This document shows, piece after piece, positions 1 through 8,934 of a stretch of 64,000 nt of DNA; position 1 is the stretch's first letter; every line of letters starts with the position of its first letter. The position numbers and the translations under genes are program-made. Below the pieces are notes generated by a model. It saw only the letters and a program-made list of their open reading frames with translations. It was not told where the DNA came from and made no database searches. This DNA is from DYJE01 sp041660385 (lineage in GTDB: Bacteria; Desulfobacterota; Desulfobacteria; Desulfobacterales; Desulfolunaceae): assembly GCA_041660385.1 (NCBI GenBank), contig JBAZWJ010000002.1:146871-210870 (forward strand), given 5' to 3'.

Positions 1-357
1 AGTTCTGATGAAATCGGACGATGCATTGATTGGCCCCATGGTGGTTATGTATTTTCCATTTATAAAAAGCCTGGTCGTGGTTGTCAAATTGATAGATACA
101 ATACGTGATCCCAACAGAATTGGAATAAGGAATTAAGTGCTGGTTGAATATTATGTTGTAATATCCTATAACGTTGGGCAGTGACGATGGCAAAGAAGGT
201 TTGATGATCGTTTTTTGTGTTGCAGTTATATTTACCCGGCAATAAATACATCTCTGATTATAAGCCGGTAAGAGATGGGTGGAGCTTTAGCGTAATTCAT
301 CAGAATTGTCAGCCTATTGTGCTATTCAATTGACGGTTTAATTGTGAGGGGCGGGTT
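1..357. other. left-edge region without a confident gene
   Basis: Two forward frames are open from the window edge: one stops at 106-108 and the other at 134-136. Either could be the tail of a gene that begins outside the window; I cannot choose between them. From about 137 to 340 I see no coding potential. Around 270-302 there is a degenerate half copy of the palindromic repeat found complete at 61361-61437 (a GGTGGAGC...AGCGTAA core). Confidence 0.4.
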
Positions 358-630
358 GTGAAAGTTTCTAAAAAATATTATCGCGTCAACCCTAGTGATA
401 TCGGTTTTATCCGTTATATATTCGAAGCCCATGACGGACTTGCAGTGATCAGCACACTGCCTGAGGCAAAAGATACCATTGTGTTGCGGATTGCTCCGGG
501 TTGTGAAGAGGATGTTCTGCAAATCGTATCGGGACTTAAACTTGAAGTTTCCATGGATGAGCAGGATATGAAAATCGATAATGTGGTCATGGATGATAAA
601 AAATATATAAAGATACGTTATGAATATTAA
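358..630 (+). CDS. small conserved protein, DUF4911-like
   Basis: A 90-residue acidic protein of unknown function with no signal peptide or membrane segment. It begins at a GTG codon preceded by a purine-rich GAGGGG ribosome-binding site about 6 bases upstream. The pattern of an N-terminal YRVNPSDIGFIRYIFEAHDG stretch followed by short beta-like segments resembles the DUF4911 family, recalled from memory. Its last 11 bases overlap the start of miaB, so the two are probably translationally coupled. A role tied to MiaB or RNA modification is only a guess from position. Confidence 0.7.
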   Translation: MKVSKKYYRVNPSDIGFIRYIFEAHDGLAVISTLPEAKDTIVLRIAPGCEEDVLQIVSGLKLEVSMDEQDMKIDNVVMDDKKYIKIRYEY

Positions 631-1975
631 ATCCCTTTTTGTTTATACCATTGGATGCCAGATGAACGTTTATGACTCGGAGATGTTTGGCCGGGTGTTG
701 CGTCCTTTGGGTTATACTCAGGCTGAATCGTTCGAAGACGCTGATCTGATTATCGTGAACACCTGTTCTGTTAGAAAAAAAGCTGAAGAAAAAGCCTTTA
801 GTTTTATTGGGCGTCTTAAGAATCTCAAACATAAGAATCCCGAACTCGTGGTTGCCGTGGGTGGCTGTGTGGCCCAGCAGGAAGGATCAGCTCTTGTCCG
901 GCGCTTCCCTTGGGTTGATATTGTATTCGGAACACGAGCCGTGGGGCGTTTGCCGGAACTTTTGAAACGGTTTGAAGATCAGGGTAGTCGTGTTGTGGAT
1001 GTGATCATGGATGCGGCGCTTATTGAAGCCATGCCCAGTCTTGAGAAAGAACAGGGCCCGGACGTATCCCGTTTTGTAACCATTATGCGGGGTTGTGATA
1101 ATTTTTGCAGTTACTGCATTGTTCCGTATGTGCGCGGACGTGAAACAAGCAGGACACCTGAAAACATCATCAAAGAAATCCAAAAGCTGGTGGAGAACGG
1201 AGCGAGAGAAGTGACGCTTCTTGGGCAGAATGTCAACAGCTACGGACTGAAGGAAAACATCTGCTCGTTTCCTGATCTGTTAAGAAAGGTAGCGGGAATC
1301 GAGGGATTGTTTCGAATCCGTTTTGCCACATCCCATCCCAAAGATTTGTCAGACGATCTGATCAAGGCGTATTCCGAACTGGACAAGCTGTGCAACCATA
1401 TTCATCTTCCTGTCCAGTGCGGTTCAGACAGAATACTCGCTCTGATGAACAGGAAATACACCCGCGCCGCTTATATTGATCGCGTTGAACGATTGAGGAG
1501 TGTCAGACCGGATATTGCCATCAGTTCGGATATGATCGTTGGATTTCCCGGCGAAACGGATGAAGATTTCGAACAGACTCTCGATTTGATAAAAACCGTG
1601 AAATACGACGGCCTTTTCGCATTTAAATACTCGGACAGACCCCATGCTCCTTCTGTCGGCTTTAAAGACAAAGTCCCGGATCATGTGAAAAGCGAACGGC
1701 TGGACCAGCTTCTGACGCTTGAAAAAATTTATTCACGTCAAAATAATGACCAATATATCGGACGTGTGGAAGATGTTCTTGTGGAAGGGATGAGCAAAAA
1801 GCCAGGCAATACGGAATCCCCCCAATATAGTGGCAGAACATCCAGCAACAAGGTGGTGAATTTCGTCTGTCCCGATTCGGAAGAAAAGCAGGTCATGGTG
1901 GGAACAATCGTTCGTGTGGTCATTGAAAAAGCCTTTCCTCATTCTTTGCTGGGATGTGTTTCGGGCAAAAAATAA
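620..1975 (+). CDS. miaB: tRNA-2-methylthio-N6-dimethylallyladenosine synthase
   Basis: A 451-residue radical SAM methylthiotransferase that adds the 2-methylthio group to N6-(dimethylallyl)adenosine at position 37 of tRNAs reading UNN codons. The N-terminal UPF0004 domain carries the auxiliary-cluster cysteines (TIGCQMN, VNTCSVR, VGGCVAQ). The radical SAM cluster motif is CDNFCSYC in the context MRGCDNFCSYCIVPYVRGRE. A C-terminal TRAM domain follows after about residue 380. The length and the MRGCDNFC/VPYVRGRE signature favour MiaB over MtaB or RimO. It overlaps the preceding small gene by 11 bases; the next gene follows after 176 bases on the same strand. A second methylthiotransferase, the MtaB type, is encoded at 52562-53926. 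Confidence 0.95.
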   Translation: MNIKSLFVYTIGCQMNVYDSEMFGRVLRPLGYTQAESFEDADLIIVNTCSVRKKAEEKAFSFIGRLKNLKHKNPELVVAVGGCVAQQEGSALVRRFPWVDIVFGTRAVGRLPELLKRFEDQGSRVVDVIMDAALIEAMPSLEKEQGPDVSRFVTIMRGCDNFCSYCIVPYVRGRETSRTPENIIKEIQKLVENGAREVTLLGQNVNSYGLKENICSFPDLLRKVAGIEGLFRIRFATSHPKDLSDDLIKAYSELDKLCNHIHLPVQCGSDRILALMNRKYTRAAYIDRVERLRSVRPDIAISSDMIVGFPGETDEDFEQTLDLIKTVKYDGLFAFKYSDRPHAPSVGFKDKVPDHVKSERLDQLLTLEKIYSRQNNDQYIGRVEDVLVEGMSKKPGNTESPQYSGRTSSNKVVNFVCPDSEEKQVMVGTIVRVVIEKAFPHSLLGCVSGKK

Positions 1976-2151
1976 TCGGATTTGGAGTTGCGGTATTCCG
2001 GCATGCCATGGCATAATGAAATATCAATGCCTCTTCATAAAACAAACAGGCTCGATTGATGCGTTGTGTCTGAGCGAATACAATCTGTAAATCGCAACTG
2101 GACCTGAAAACGCCCATGTATTCCAACCTGTGATTGTAAAGGAGATGTATC

Positions 2152-2649
2152 ATGCTTCATGAAATGACCATTGCATCTGTAACCCTTGACCCCGAGACAA
2201 GTTCTCCGATTATTGTGTTGAAATCTGTGGAGGACGGAAGGTCGCTTCTTATATGGATCGGAGCACTCGAAGCGGGTTCCATTGTTTACGCCCTTCAGGG
2301 CATGTCGTTTGAAAGACCACTGACCCATGATCTTTTCAAGAATTTTCTCGAAAGAACGGCCTTCAGAATAAAAAAAATGGAAATCTGCAATCTGGAAAAC
2401 AACACGTTTTTCGCCAAGCTGTATTTCGAATCGGGTGATACGGAATTTGTTCTTGATGCACGCCCTAGTGACGCCATGGCCCTTGCCATCCGCTTTAATG
2501 CCCGGATTTACGCAGAAGAGAGCGTTATAGTAAAATCGAAACAGGGATCAGAAAAAACGGAAGCTGTCGACCAGTCCGAGGAAGGTAAGAAGTGGGCCGA
2601 GTATCTTGAAACACTCGATAACGATGATTTCGGAAAATATAAAGTATAA
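2152..2649 (+). CDS. bifunctional nuclease family protein (DUF151)
   Basis: A 165-residue protein of the DUF151/BFN domain family; some members are reported to have RNase and DNase activity in vitro. The diagnostic layout is visible: the SSPIIVLKS and LLIWIGALEA strands near residues 20-42, then PLTHDLFKNFLE, then the DARPSDAMALAIRF motif at about residues 103-116. The C-terminal 30 residues are charged and variable. The start ATG follows AAAGGAGATGTATC, a strong ribosome-binding site. It is followed 17 bases later by the PHP gene, so the two are probably co-transcribed. The physiological substrate is unknown. Confidence 0.88.
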   Translation: MLHEMTIASVTLDPETSSPIIVLKSVEDGRSLLIWIGALEAGSIVYALQGMSFERPLTHDLFKNFLERTAFRIKKMEICNLENNTFFAKLYFESGDTEFVLDARPSDAMALAIRFNARIYAEESVIVKSKQGSEKTEAVDQSEEGKKWAEYLETLDNDDFGKYKV

Positions 2650-2666
2650 ACAATAAGGTATAAACC

Positions 2667-3305
2667 ATGATTGATCTTCATACCCATTCGTTTTTCAGCG
2701 ACGGAGTTCTTGTTCCGTCCGAACTTGTGAGACGGGCCGAATACAAAGGCCTCAAAGTCATTGGAATCACAGATCACGGTGACCTTTCCAATATCGACTT
2801 TATCATTCCACGTATTGTTAATGTGGCTGAACAGTTGAACCAGGTTCTTTCCATCAAGGTGATTCCGGGAATCGAACTTACCCATGTTCCACCGGCACAG
2901 ATCGCTATTGCAGCTCAGAAAGCACGAGAATTCGGCGCCAGAATCATTATAGTCCATGGTGAAACACTTGTGGAACCCGTTGCGCCTGGAACAAACCACG
3001 CCGCGCTTCTATCCGATATCGACATCCTTGCCCATCCCGGCTTGATTGATGAAGAGGATGTAATTCTCGCTCGTGAAAAAGGCATTTTCCTAGAAATAAC
3101 CGCGCGGAAAGGCCATTCCCTTTCAAACGGCTACGTGGCCGCACTGGCCAAGAAACACGGCGCAGGCCTGGTGATCAACACCGATTCCCATGCCCCAGGC
3201 GATCTCATCGACAGTGATTTTGCTCGTAAAGTGGTCAAAGGGGCAGGGCTTTCTGATGATGATTTTTTTGTCATGCAGGAGAATGCGTCGAAGTTTGTTT
3301 TATAG
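2667..3305 (+). CDS. PHP-domain metal-dependent phosphoesterase (histidinol-phosphatase-like)
   Basis: A 212-residue PHP-superfamily protein. The N-terminal metal-binding motif IDLHTHSFFSDG, the second motif GITDHGD, a later HPGLIDE and the C-terminal INTDSHAPGD are the expected metal ligands of the trinuclear PHP active site. Proteins like this are often annotated as histidinol-phosphatase-like, but no his genes are nearby, so the substrate is open; a phosphate monoester or nucleotide is plausible. It is the last gene of a four-gene + strand cluster with the DUF151 protein immediately upstream (17-base gap). The downstream spacer to the convergent hldE contains a dispersed repeat. Confidence 0.82.
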   Translation: MIDLHTHSFFSDGVLVPSELVRRAEYKGLKVIGITDHGDLSNIDFIIPRIVNVAEQLNQVLSIKVIPGIELTHVPPAQIAIAAQKAREFGARIIIVHGETLVEPVAPGTNHAALLSDIDILAHPGLIDEEDVILAREKGIFLEITARKGHSLSNGYVAALAKKHGAGLVINTDSHAPGDLIDSDFARKVVKGAGLSDDDFFVMQENASKFVL

Positions 3306-3360
3306 ATCGGATATTTCCGGGTGTACATTTCGGGTGAAATCCTGATGTTCCCGATAGATT

Positions 3361-3434
3361 TTTGCACAGCAAGCATGTGTCAGTCTCTTGCAGGTCGTGT
3401 AGAGGAACGTAACCCGACAAATGATCCGATCCTT
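3361..3434 (+). repeat. 74-bp dispersed repeat, copy 1
   Basis: A direct-orientation copy of a segment also present at 26801-26874, about 85 percent identical by eye without gaps. The most conserved part is the 3' half, which contains GTAGAGGAACG and CCGACAAATGATCCGATCC. It lies in the convergent spacer between the PHP gene and hldE. Confidence 0.8.
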
Positions 3435-3461
3435 ATGGTTGTTGAATGCACTCATTTTAAT

Positions 3462-4931
3462 TCACGATCTTTCTTTGATTCTTTTTTCAATTCCCGATGT
3501 GCTGTACCCTTCAACAAGGGGGATTAACGCGATTTTCCCTCCATAGGATTCCACAAGACCTTTTCCCACCACATCTTCAGGCTTGTAATCCGAACCTTTG
3601 ACAAGGATATCCGGCTTTAATATGGAAAGAAGTTCAAGTGGGGTGTCCTCTTGGAAAATCACCACAAGGTCCACACAGGAAAGAGCGCTGAGCATGGCAG
3701 ACCTGTCGCCCTGGGACAGAATGGGGCGAGTCGGCCCTTTTAACCTTGTAACCGAATCGTCGCTGTTCAAACCCACCACCAGTCGTTTTCCCAAGGCCCT
3801 TGATTTTCGTAAAAGATCCACATGTCCCGGATGAAGAAGGTCAAAACAGCCGTTGGTGAAAACAACCGTTTCTCCTTGTGATTTCCAGGCATCAATCCTT
3901 GTTCTGGCCGATTGAACCGTATCCAGCTTTGTTTCAACCGGGAGCTGGCCAATGCCATGCTGATGGCTGAGGTTTGTACTGAGTTCAAGCTCAGTGAAGG
4001 ATATGGGTTGTGTTCCTACTTTTCCAACAACGATACCGGCGGCCATATTGGCCAGGCTGGCTGCTTTGATAAATGTCAGACCCCCAGCAATTCCACAAGC
4101 CAGTGTTGCAATCACAGTGTCACCAGCACCGGAAACATCGAATACTTCACGGGCCTGGGTTTGCAGAAATTCAGGCGGAGCATCGGAATCCACCACACAC
4201 ATTCCTTTGGGGCCACGGGTCATCACCAGGCATTTTACTTTGTATCGTTTTTTTATGCGTGTCACCTTGTCACAGAGGATCTGTTCATCGTGATCTACGG
4301 CTGTTTCGGCAATAGTTTCAAGTTCCGAGGTGTTGGGGGTGATGCAGGTTGCTCCTGTGTATCGCTCCCAGTCTTTACCTTTGGGATCTACAAGCGACGG
4401 GATTCTGTATTTCTTGCACAGGGAGATGATCTCCTGGCACAGGCCGGGCGTCTGTAAGATACCTTTGCCGTAATCGGAGAGGATGACGGCTTCAGCCAGA
4501 GGAATTTTATCTTCGAAAATGGCGAGAAATTCTTTTTTTGCCGTTTCGGACAGAACAGAAGTATCCTCGTTGTCGAGTCTGAAAAGTTGCTGCTGCTTTG
4601 CCATGATCCGTGTTTTTGTTGTGGTTGCCCTTTGTTTGTCTAAAAGAAAGGCTGTTTCGATTCGGCTTTCACGGCACAGATTTTCTAAAATTGCACCGTC
4701 TTCATCATCTCCCCGTATTCCAATAAGAACGGCGGTGCATGATAGACCGGCCAGATTAGCCGCCACATTACCAGCTCCGCCAATGGCCTCTGTTTTTTGT
4801 GCTACCCGCACAACCGGCACCGGTGCCTCAGGCGAAATACGGCTGACTTCTCCCCAGATATACCGGTCGAGCATCACGTCTCCAACAACGATGATCTGAT
4901 GGTTTACTAAATGCATGAGATGATTGGGCAT
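3462..4931 (-). CDS. hldE: bifunctional heptose 7-phosphate kinase / heptose 1-phosphate adenylyltransferase
   Basis: A 489-residue fused enzyme of ADP-L-glycero-D-manno-heptose synthesis, which supplies heptose for the LPS inner core. Residues about 1-330 are a ribokinase-type sugar kinase with the AIGGAGNVAANLAGL substrate loop and the anion-hole/catalytic Asp motif DVSGAGDTV. Residues about 350-489 are a cytidylyltransferase-like domain with the nucleotide-binding motif FTNGCFDLLHPGHVDLL (HxGH). The length fits two-domain HldE proteins. The ATG is preceded by GAGAGG. Finding it implies a Gram-negative outer membrane. No other LPS genes adjoin it, so it appears monocistronic or first in its own unit. 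Confidence 0.95.
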   Translation of the reverse strand: MPNHLMHLVNHQIIVVGDVMLDRYIWGEVSRISPEAPVPVVRVAQKTEAIGGAGNVAANLAGLSCTAVLIGIRGDDEDGAILENLCRESRIETAFLLDKQRATTTKTRIMAKQQQLFRLDNEDTSVLSETAKKEFLAIFEDKIPLAEAVILSDYGKGILQTPGLCQEIISLCKKYRIPSLVDPKGKDWERYTGATCITPNTSELETIAETAVDHDEQILCDKVTRIKKRYKVKCLVMTRGPKGMCVVDSDAPPEFLQTQAREVFDVSGAGDTVIATLACGIAGGLTFIKAASLANMAAGIVVGKVGTQPISFTELELSTNLSHQHGIGQLPVETKLDTVQSARTRIDAWKSQGETVVFTNGCFDLLHPGHVDLLRKSRALGKRLVVGLNSDDSVTRLKGPTRPILSQGDRSAMLSALSCVDLVVIFQEDTPLELLSILKPDILVKGSDYKPEDVVGKGLVESYGGKIALIPLVEGYSTSGIEKRIKERS

Positions 4932-4950
4932 GTGACCTCTCTTTATTAAA

Positions 4951-5050
4951 CATAGCGCAAAAATTCGTTACGTAAGTAGGGTGAGCTTTCGCCCACCATA
5001 TGTGGTGGGCGAAAGCTCACCCTACGGCATGTTATTTCATGCACTCTGAG
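4951..5050. repeat. about 100-bp palindromic dispersed repeat, copy 1
   Basis: The core at 4976-5025 is a perfect inverted repeat of two 23-bp arms around TATG, beginning GTAGGGTGAGC. Homology to the inverted copy at 50061-50158 extends beyond the palindrome on both sides (CATAGCGCAAA on one flank, the complement of GCATNAAATAACATGCCG on the other). It could fold as a long hairpin in RNA. It lies between the hldE start and the end of the next minus-strand gene. Confidence 0.85.
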
Positions 5051-5108
5051 TATATAGCAGGGGCTGTTTCCAAACCCACATTAAAATCTTTAAAAATTGT
5101 GACGTCAC

Positions 5109-5131
5109 GGGGCAGGTTTGGAACCTGCCCC
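5109..5131. repeat. short GC-rich hairpin repeat
   Basis: An inverted repeat with arms GGGGCAGGTT and AACCTGCCCC. Similar hairpins occur at 18534-18557 and 18637-18657, so this is a dispersed REP-like sequence rather than a unique terminator. It sits just downstream of the deoxyhypusine-synthase-like gene and could still stop transcription weakly. Confidence 0.65.
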
Positions 5132-5158
5132 TACAAGTCCCCTTCATAACATAAGATA

Positions 5159-6118
5159 TCATGAAACCCGACCCGCTGCTTCTTCGTGTATGGCTGAAGC
5201 GAGCAAGGGAATCATGATCTCATGGTGTCCTGTGATGGAGTATCCTTTTCCACCTGAAAGGGTGGGTCTTTGAACCACGTTGACGCCGGGTCGGTAATGC
5301 TGGATCATGTCGAAATTCGCTGTGGTGAAATTTTTTACCTTGTGACCCAGATTTCGTGCAAGGGACAAGGCTTTCAAAAACACCTCGGGCATAACCACAG
5401 CACTGCCAAGGTTAAGGACCACACCTCCGTCACCAAGCATTGAAACTGTTCGGGCAAATATACGGAAATCCCTCATGGATGCTTTGCCTATGGAGCATCC
5501 ATCCGCATCTGGGTGTTGATGGACAATGTCGGTGCCGATGGCCACATGGAGTGTGTAAGGAATATCCAGCAAAAAAGATCGTGCAAGAAGAGCCCTGTTC
5601 GCATAAGGAGCTTTTTCCTCAATAAGCATGGCTCCTGCCGCCTGACCAAAACCTTCGGTGCCCGAAGCAGACCTGACGGCAGCTCCGTTCACCAATGCCG
5701 CTGTATCTCTTGCCATGCCGAATGAGCCGTCTTCCAGCTGGCTTGCCACATCTTCCGATGTGTGTCCGAAGCGGGCCAGTTCAGTATCATGGATGCAGGC
5801 AGAGCCGTTGGACGCAAAATGGGTGATGTATCCTTTTTCAGCAAGATCGGCGAGAACAGGGCTGCATCCTGTTTTAATCACATGGCCTCCCAGCATGACG
5901 ATCACCGGTTTATTCAAGGTTCTGGCACGGACAACTGACTTGGCGATCTGCTTCAGATCCTCTGCTTTTAAAATTGATGGGAGAGATTTCAGGAAATCAG
6001 ACATACTCATGCCGACGTATGGAGGTTTAGCTTCAAGATCAGTAGTAACTTTAGACACGCGGTCCTTTGCCGAATAGGTTTTTACAGCTGTCACATCGAT
6101 TTCTTCGTATCGGCGCAT
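5159..6118 (-). CDS. deoxyhypusine synthase-like protein
   Basis: A soluble 319-residue protein. The ATG at 6118 is chosen over the longest frame (6184) because AAAGGAAAC lies about 9 bases upstream and homology-like sequence begins at MRRYEEIDV. The regions VIVMLGGHVIKTGCSP, HFASNGSACIHDTE, GTDIVHQHPDADG and FTTANFDMI suggest the NAD-binding fold of the deoxyhypusine/homospermidine synthase superfamily as recalled for deltaproteobacterial homologues. I do not see the classical catalytic-lysine motif (AVSWGK-like), so it is probably not a true eIF5A-modifying enzyme, which bacteria do not need. A polyamine-related dehydrogenase role is an inference, helped by polyamine genes at 60-64 kb. Confidence 0.5.
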   Translation of the reverse strand: MRRYEEIDVTAVKTYSAKDRVSKVTTDLEAKPPYVGMSMSDFLKSLPSILKAEDLKQIAKSVVRARTLNKPVIVMLGGHVIKTGCSPVLADLAEKGYITHFASNGSACIHDTELARFGHTSEDVASQLEDGSFGMARDTAALVNGAAVRSASGTEGFGQAAGAMLIEEKAPYANRALLARSFLLDIPYTLHVAIGTDIVHQHPDADGCSIGKASMRDFRIFARTVSMLGDGGVVLNLGSAVVMPEVFLKALSLARNLGHKVKNFTTANFDMIQHYRPGVNVVQRPTLSGGKGYSITGHHEIMIPLLASAIHEEAAGRVS

Positions 6119-6256
6119 GGAACGGGTTTCCTTTCGTGAAATAGAAAATTGTCTTTGTCGGGGAGAATTATAAACCCATCTCAAACACTTTCGATGAACG
6201 TTTCATCACTCACTCTTTATTCGAATTTCATCAAAAATTGAAGTATAAATTCATGT

Positions 6257-7168
6257 TCAGGACAACAGACGGATGACATTTTCCATGGAATCATTGCTCT
6301 CATGACATCCCAGATCAATTTCAGATACCCTGTTATCTCCCATATCCAGCCATCCGTAAAGACTGGAAAGAATTCTTCTAAGCATGATCATGTTGTCTTC
6401 GATTATGTCCGGAGACGAAGGTGGGATTCTGAAACCTTGAAGCATGAGGGTCTCCATGGTGTTCTTTTTCATCATGCCTTCGGAGGCCCTTATCTGTTCA
6501 AGTGTTTTTTGAAAGGACCGAAGTCGTAATATCAGGGCCTCTTTCAGATCTTCTTCCTCGCCAGAACAGACCATAATCAAGAGGGCAAGGTTCAGATGCT
6601 CCGGATACTTTAAACCAAAGCTGCTGGATTCTCTGAAGAACAAGCTTAAAAAAGACTCGTTACGTTTGTTCATAGGACATGCAGTCTGCCTGAGTTGAAC
6701 ACAGGTTTTTATTTTCCATTTTTCAGTCAACCATTGTTTCATATCGTCCAAAAGGGAACCGGGAATTGTATAGGTGATTCGAAGTTTTTTTATATAAAGC
6801 TGGATGGTTTCATGTGTCACAGCAAACGAAATGGGGAAGGGTTCATCCGGAAAATAAACAGGGATTCTGGCTACATTTTTATAAACAGTGTTCGAAAGCT
6901 CATGTTCGTCTTCGGAACTGAATACTTTATCACTGATCAGATGTTCGAGTTTTTCCATCATGATAAGATCGGGTGATACAACAAGCTCAAGGAAAAGGTT
7001 CAGGTCATCCTCCCTACCCGGATTCTTCATATCTTCCAATGCTTCCCGGGTCGTAACGGAAAACGTGGACGAAAGAAAGTGAAGAAGCCCACTGTCCAGA
7101 GTGAATCCCAATTTTATCATGTCCATGATTTCGTTACATAGCATCTTAAGATCTACGGAATCTGTCAT
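6257..7168 (-). CDS. hypothetical protein
   Basis: A 303-residue protein I do not recognise. It has no signal peptide, no membrane segment and no catalytic motif. It is rich in leucine, methionine and charged residues, with likely helical stretches throughout (for example residues 10-60 and 195-240), suggesting an all-helical cytoplasmic protein. It starts 12 bases downstream of the LOG-family gene, so the two are probably co-transcribed. Good coding character and conserved operon spacing argue that it is real. Confidence 0.65.
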   Translation of the reverse strand: MTDSVDLKMLCNEIMDMIKLGFTLDSGLLHFLSSTFSVTTREALEDMKNPGREDDLNLFLELVVSPDLIMMEKLEHLISDKVFSSEDEHELSNTVYKNVARIPVYFPDEPFPISFAVTHETIQLYIKKLRITYTIPGSLLDDMKQWLTEKWKIKTCVQLRQTACPMNKRNESFLSLFFRESSSFGLKYPEHLNLALLIMVCSGEEEDLKEALILRLRSFQKTLEQIRASEGMMKKNTMETLMLQGFRIPPSSPDIIEDNMIMLRRILSSLYGWLDMGDNRVSEIDLGCHESNDSMENVIRLLS

Positions 7169-7180
7169 AATAGTATTTCC

Positions 7181-7762
7181 TTATGTTTCCTCATGTCCAA
7201 TCCATTTTTCAACGTTTGGTGCTACATAATTGGATAAACGTTCCAGAAGTATACCAGAATCTGTTTCAACCATAAGCATGGACCTTTGAGGCTGGTTTAC
7301 GAATCGCTCTGCAACCGTATGATCGAGAAAAGCGATTAGAGAGTCATAGTACCCGTCAATGTTCAGCATTCCAAACGGCTTTTTATGAAAACCAAGCTGA
7401 GCCCAGGTCCAGATTTCGAAAATTTCTTCCAGCGTCCCAATGCCTCCGGGAAGGGCAATGAACCCGTCCGCAAGTTCAGCCATCAGCATTTTTCTCTCAT
7501 GCATGGAACCCGTGACGTGGAGTTCGCTTAGATGATGGTGGGCCACTTCCTTCTTTACAAGAGCTTCAGGGATGACGCCAACGGCCTGACCTCCATGCTC
7601 AAGAATTGTATCAGCCAGCACACCCATAATTCCCACACTGGCTCCACCGTAGACAAGCTTTATGCCCCGTTCGGCAAGGACTCTTCCAAGGTGTCTGGCT
7701 GCATTTGAGTAAGTTTCGATTCTGCCTGGACTTGAACCGCAGTAAACACATATACTTTTCAT
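7181..7762 (-). CDS. LOG family nucleotide 5'-monophosphate phosphoribohydrolase (TIGR00730)
   Basis: A 193-residue Rossmann-fold protein of the LOG/TIGR00730 family, often mislabelled as lysine decarboxylase. Members hydrolyse the N-glycosidic bond of AMP-type or cytokinin nucleotides to free base and ribose 5-phosphate. The signature PGGIGTLEEIFE is at about residues 106-117, preceded by the conserved SMHERKMLM segment with its nucleotide-binding arginine; LVYGGASVGIMGVLAD is the glycine-rich loop. The start is near the strong N-terminal motif ICVYCGSSPG. In bacteria the role is generally nucleotide salvage; a hormone role cannot be assumed. Confidence 0.9.
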   Translation of the reverse strand: MKSICVYCGSSPGRIETYSNAARHLGRVLAERGIKLVYGGASVGIMGVLADTILEHGGQAVGVIPEALVKKEVAHHHLSELHVTGSMHERKMLMAELADGFIALPGGIGTLEEIFEIWTWAQLGFHKKPFGMLNIDGYYDSLIAFLDHTVAERFVNQPQRSMLMVETDSGILLERLSNYVAPNVEKWIGHEET

Positions 7763-7977
7763 TTTATCTCCGTTTTACAGCGCCATGAGAAAAAAAAATT
7801 ATCACAATTTGCAAGTATAACGAATTATGTGAATTTTTCTGAGCACTTTATTTATTCTGTTCTAAATAGTCATATTTTTTACATTGATCATTTTATAATA
7901 AAAATATAGGTTCGGAAGTGGCCGGAACGATGATCAAGACCAATTATTGCTAAAAATCCATTCAGGTAATACAATCT

Positions 7978-8856
7978 ATGACAGCACTTAAATGCTTTAT
8001 CAGAACCGTTTACGATACATTGGAAAAAATCTGGTCAGGTCCAAAGGGGCACAGACTTGCCAGTACGCTTCTTGTGGTTTTTTTTATCCTTGCACTGATT
8101 CTGGTTGAATTGAACGATCTCCAGCTGTTCGCTCCGGCTGTTTCAGGTTTGATACCGAAAAACCATCTGGCTGCTATTCAATCCACGTTGACGTTTCTTC
8201 TGATCATTGAGGTCATGGGGCTTATTTTCAGCCTTGTTGAGTCAGTGACCACGTCGGTGGGGCGGCAGCTTGAAATCTTGTCACTGATACTTCTGAGAAA
8301 TGTTTTCAAAGAGATATCCCATTACAGCGAACCACTTGTCTGGACACAGTTTGTTGATCATCTGGGATATCTTGCTGCCACGTCATTTTCAGCGTTGTTC
8401 ATTTTCGCCGTTCTGGCTGTATTTTATCATATCAAGAAAGAAGAAGCACTTTCAGGATACGAGGAAGATAAAAAACAGTTCATTCTGGCGAAAAAAGCTG
8501 TTGCCATCGGTCTTTTAGTCTTCTTTCATATCATTCTTATCAAGCATTTTTATCTTTATATCACTGGAGGCCATGACATTGACCCCTTTGAAGCCCTTTA
8601 CACCCTTCTTATTATCAGCGATATCCTGATTCTTTTCATCTCCATGCGATATGGGCACGACTACAGGATAGCTTTCAGGAATTCGGGTTTTGCCGTGGTG
8701 ACTGTTTTCATAAGGGTGTCCCTGATTGCCAGCCCATACTACAGCGCGATGATTGGTTCGGGTGCTGCTGTTTTTGCTCTGGGGACGCTGTACGTTTATA
8801 GTTATTCGATTCGGATTGACGGTGAGATGCGAAATCTGAAAAATGACAGCGTTTAA
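7978..8856 (+). CDS. polytopic inner-membrane protein of unknown function
   Basis: A 292-residue protein with about six or seven hydrophobic segments: residues 26-43, 67-88, 136-158, 176-195, 210-225, 238-255 and 258-275 approximately. Cytoplasmic-looking loops are charged (HIKKEEALSGYEEDKK). I recognise no family. A weak AGGTAA sequence lies about 11 bases before the ATG. It is transcribed divergently from the LOG gene and convergently towards the envelope-motor operon, sharing a bidirectional terminator with that operon's last gene. A role with the motor operon is possible only by proximity. Confidence 0.65.
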   Translation: MTALKCFIRTVYDTLEKIWSGPKGHRLASTLLVVFFILALILVELNDLQLFAPAVSGLIPKNHLAAIQSTLTFLLIIEVMGLIFSLVESVTTSVGRQLEILSLILLRNVFKEISHYSEPLVWTQFVDHLGYLAATSFSALFIFAVLAVFYHIKKEEALSGYEEDKKQFILAKKAVAIGLLVFFHIILIKHFYLYITGGHDIDPFEALYTLLIISDILILFISMRYGHDYRIAFRNSGFAVVTVFIRVSLIASPYYSAMIGSGAAVFALGTLYVYSYSIRIDGEMRNLKNDSV

Positions 8857-8860
8857 AAAC

Positions 8861-8900
8861 AAAAAACTCAAGAACATGATGTCCTTGAGTTTTTTATTCT
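8861..8900. terminator. bidirectional intrinsic terminator
   Basis: A 12-bp perfect stem AAAAAACTCAAG/CTTGAGTTTTTT at 8861-8872 and 8884-8895 with an 11-base loop. The arm ends give a U-tract in both directions. It lies between the stop of the + strand membrane gene and the end of the minus-strand operon. Confidence 0.85.
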
Positions 8901-8934
8901 TTTTTATAAAGATTTGAAATAGGGGAGTGCTTAA

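Noticed and set aside
3912..4457. 181-codon frame opposite hldE
   Set aside because: Entirely antisense to a full-length, well-motifed HldE; low-complexity shadow.
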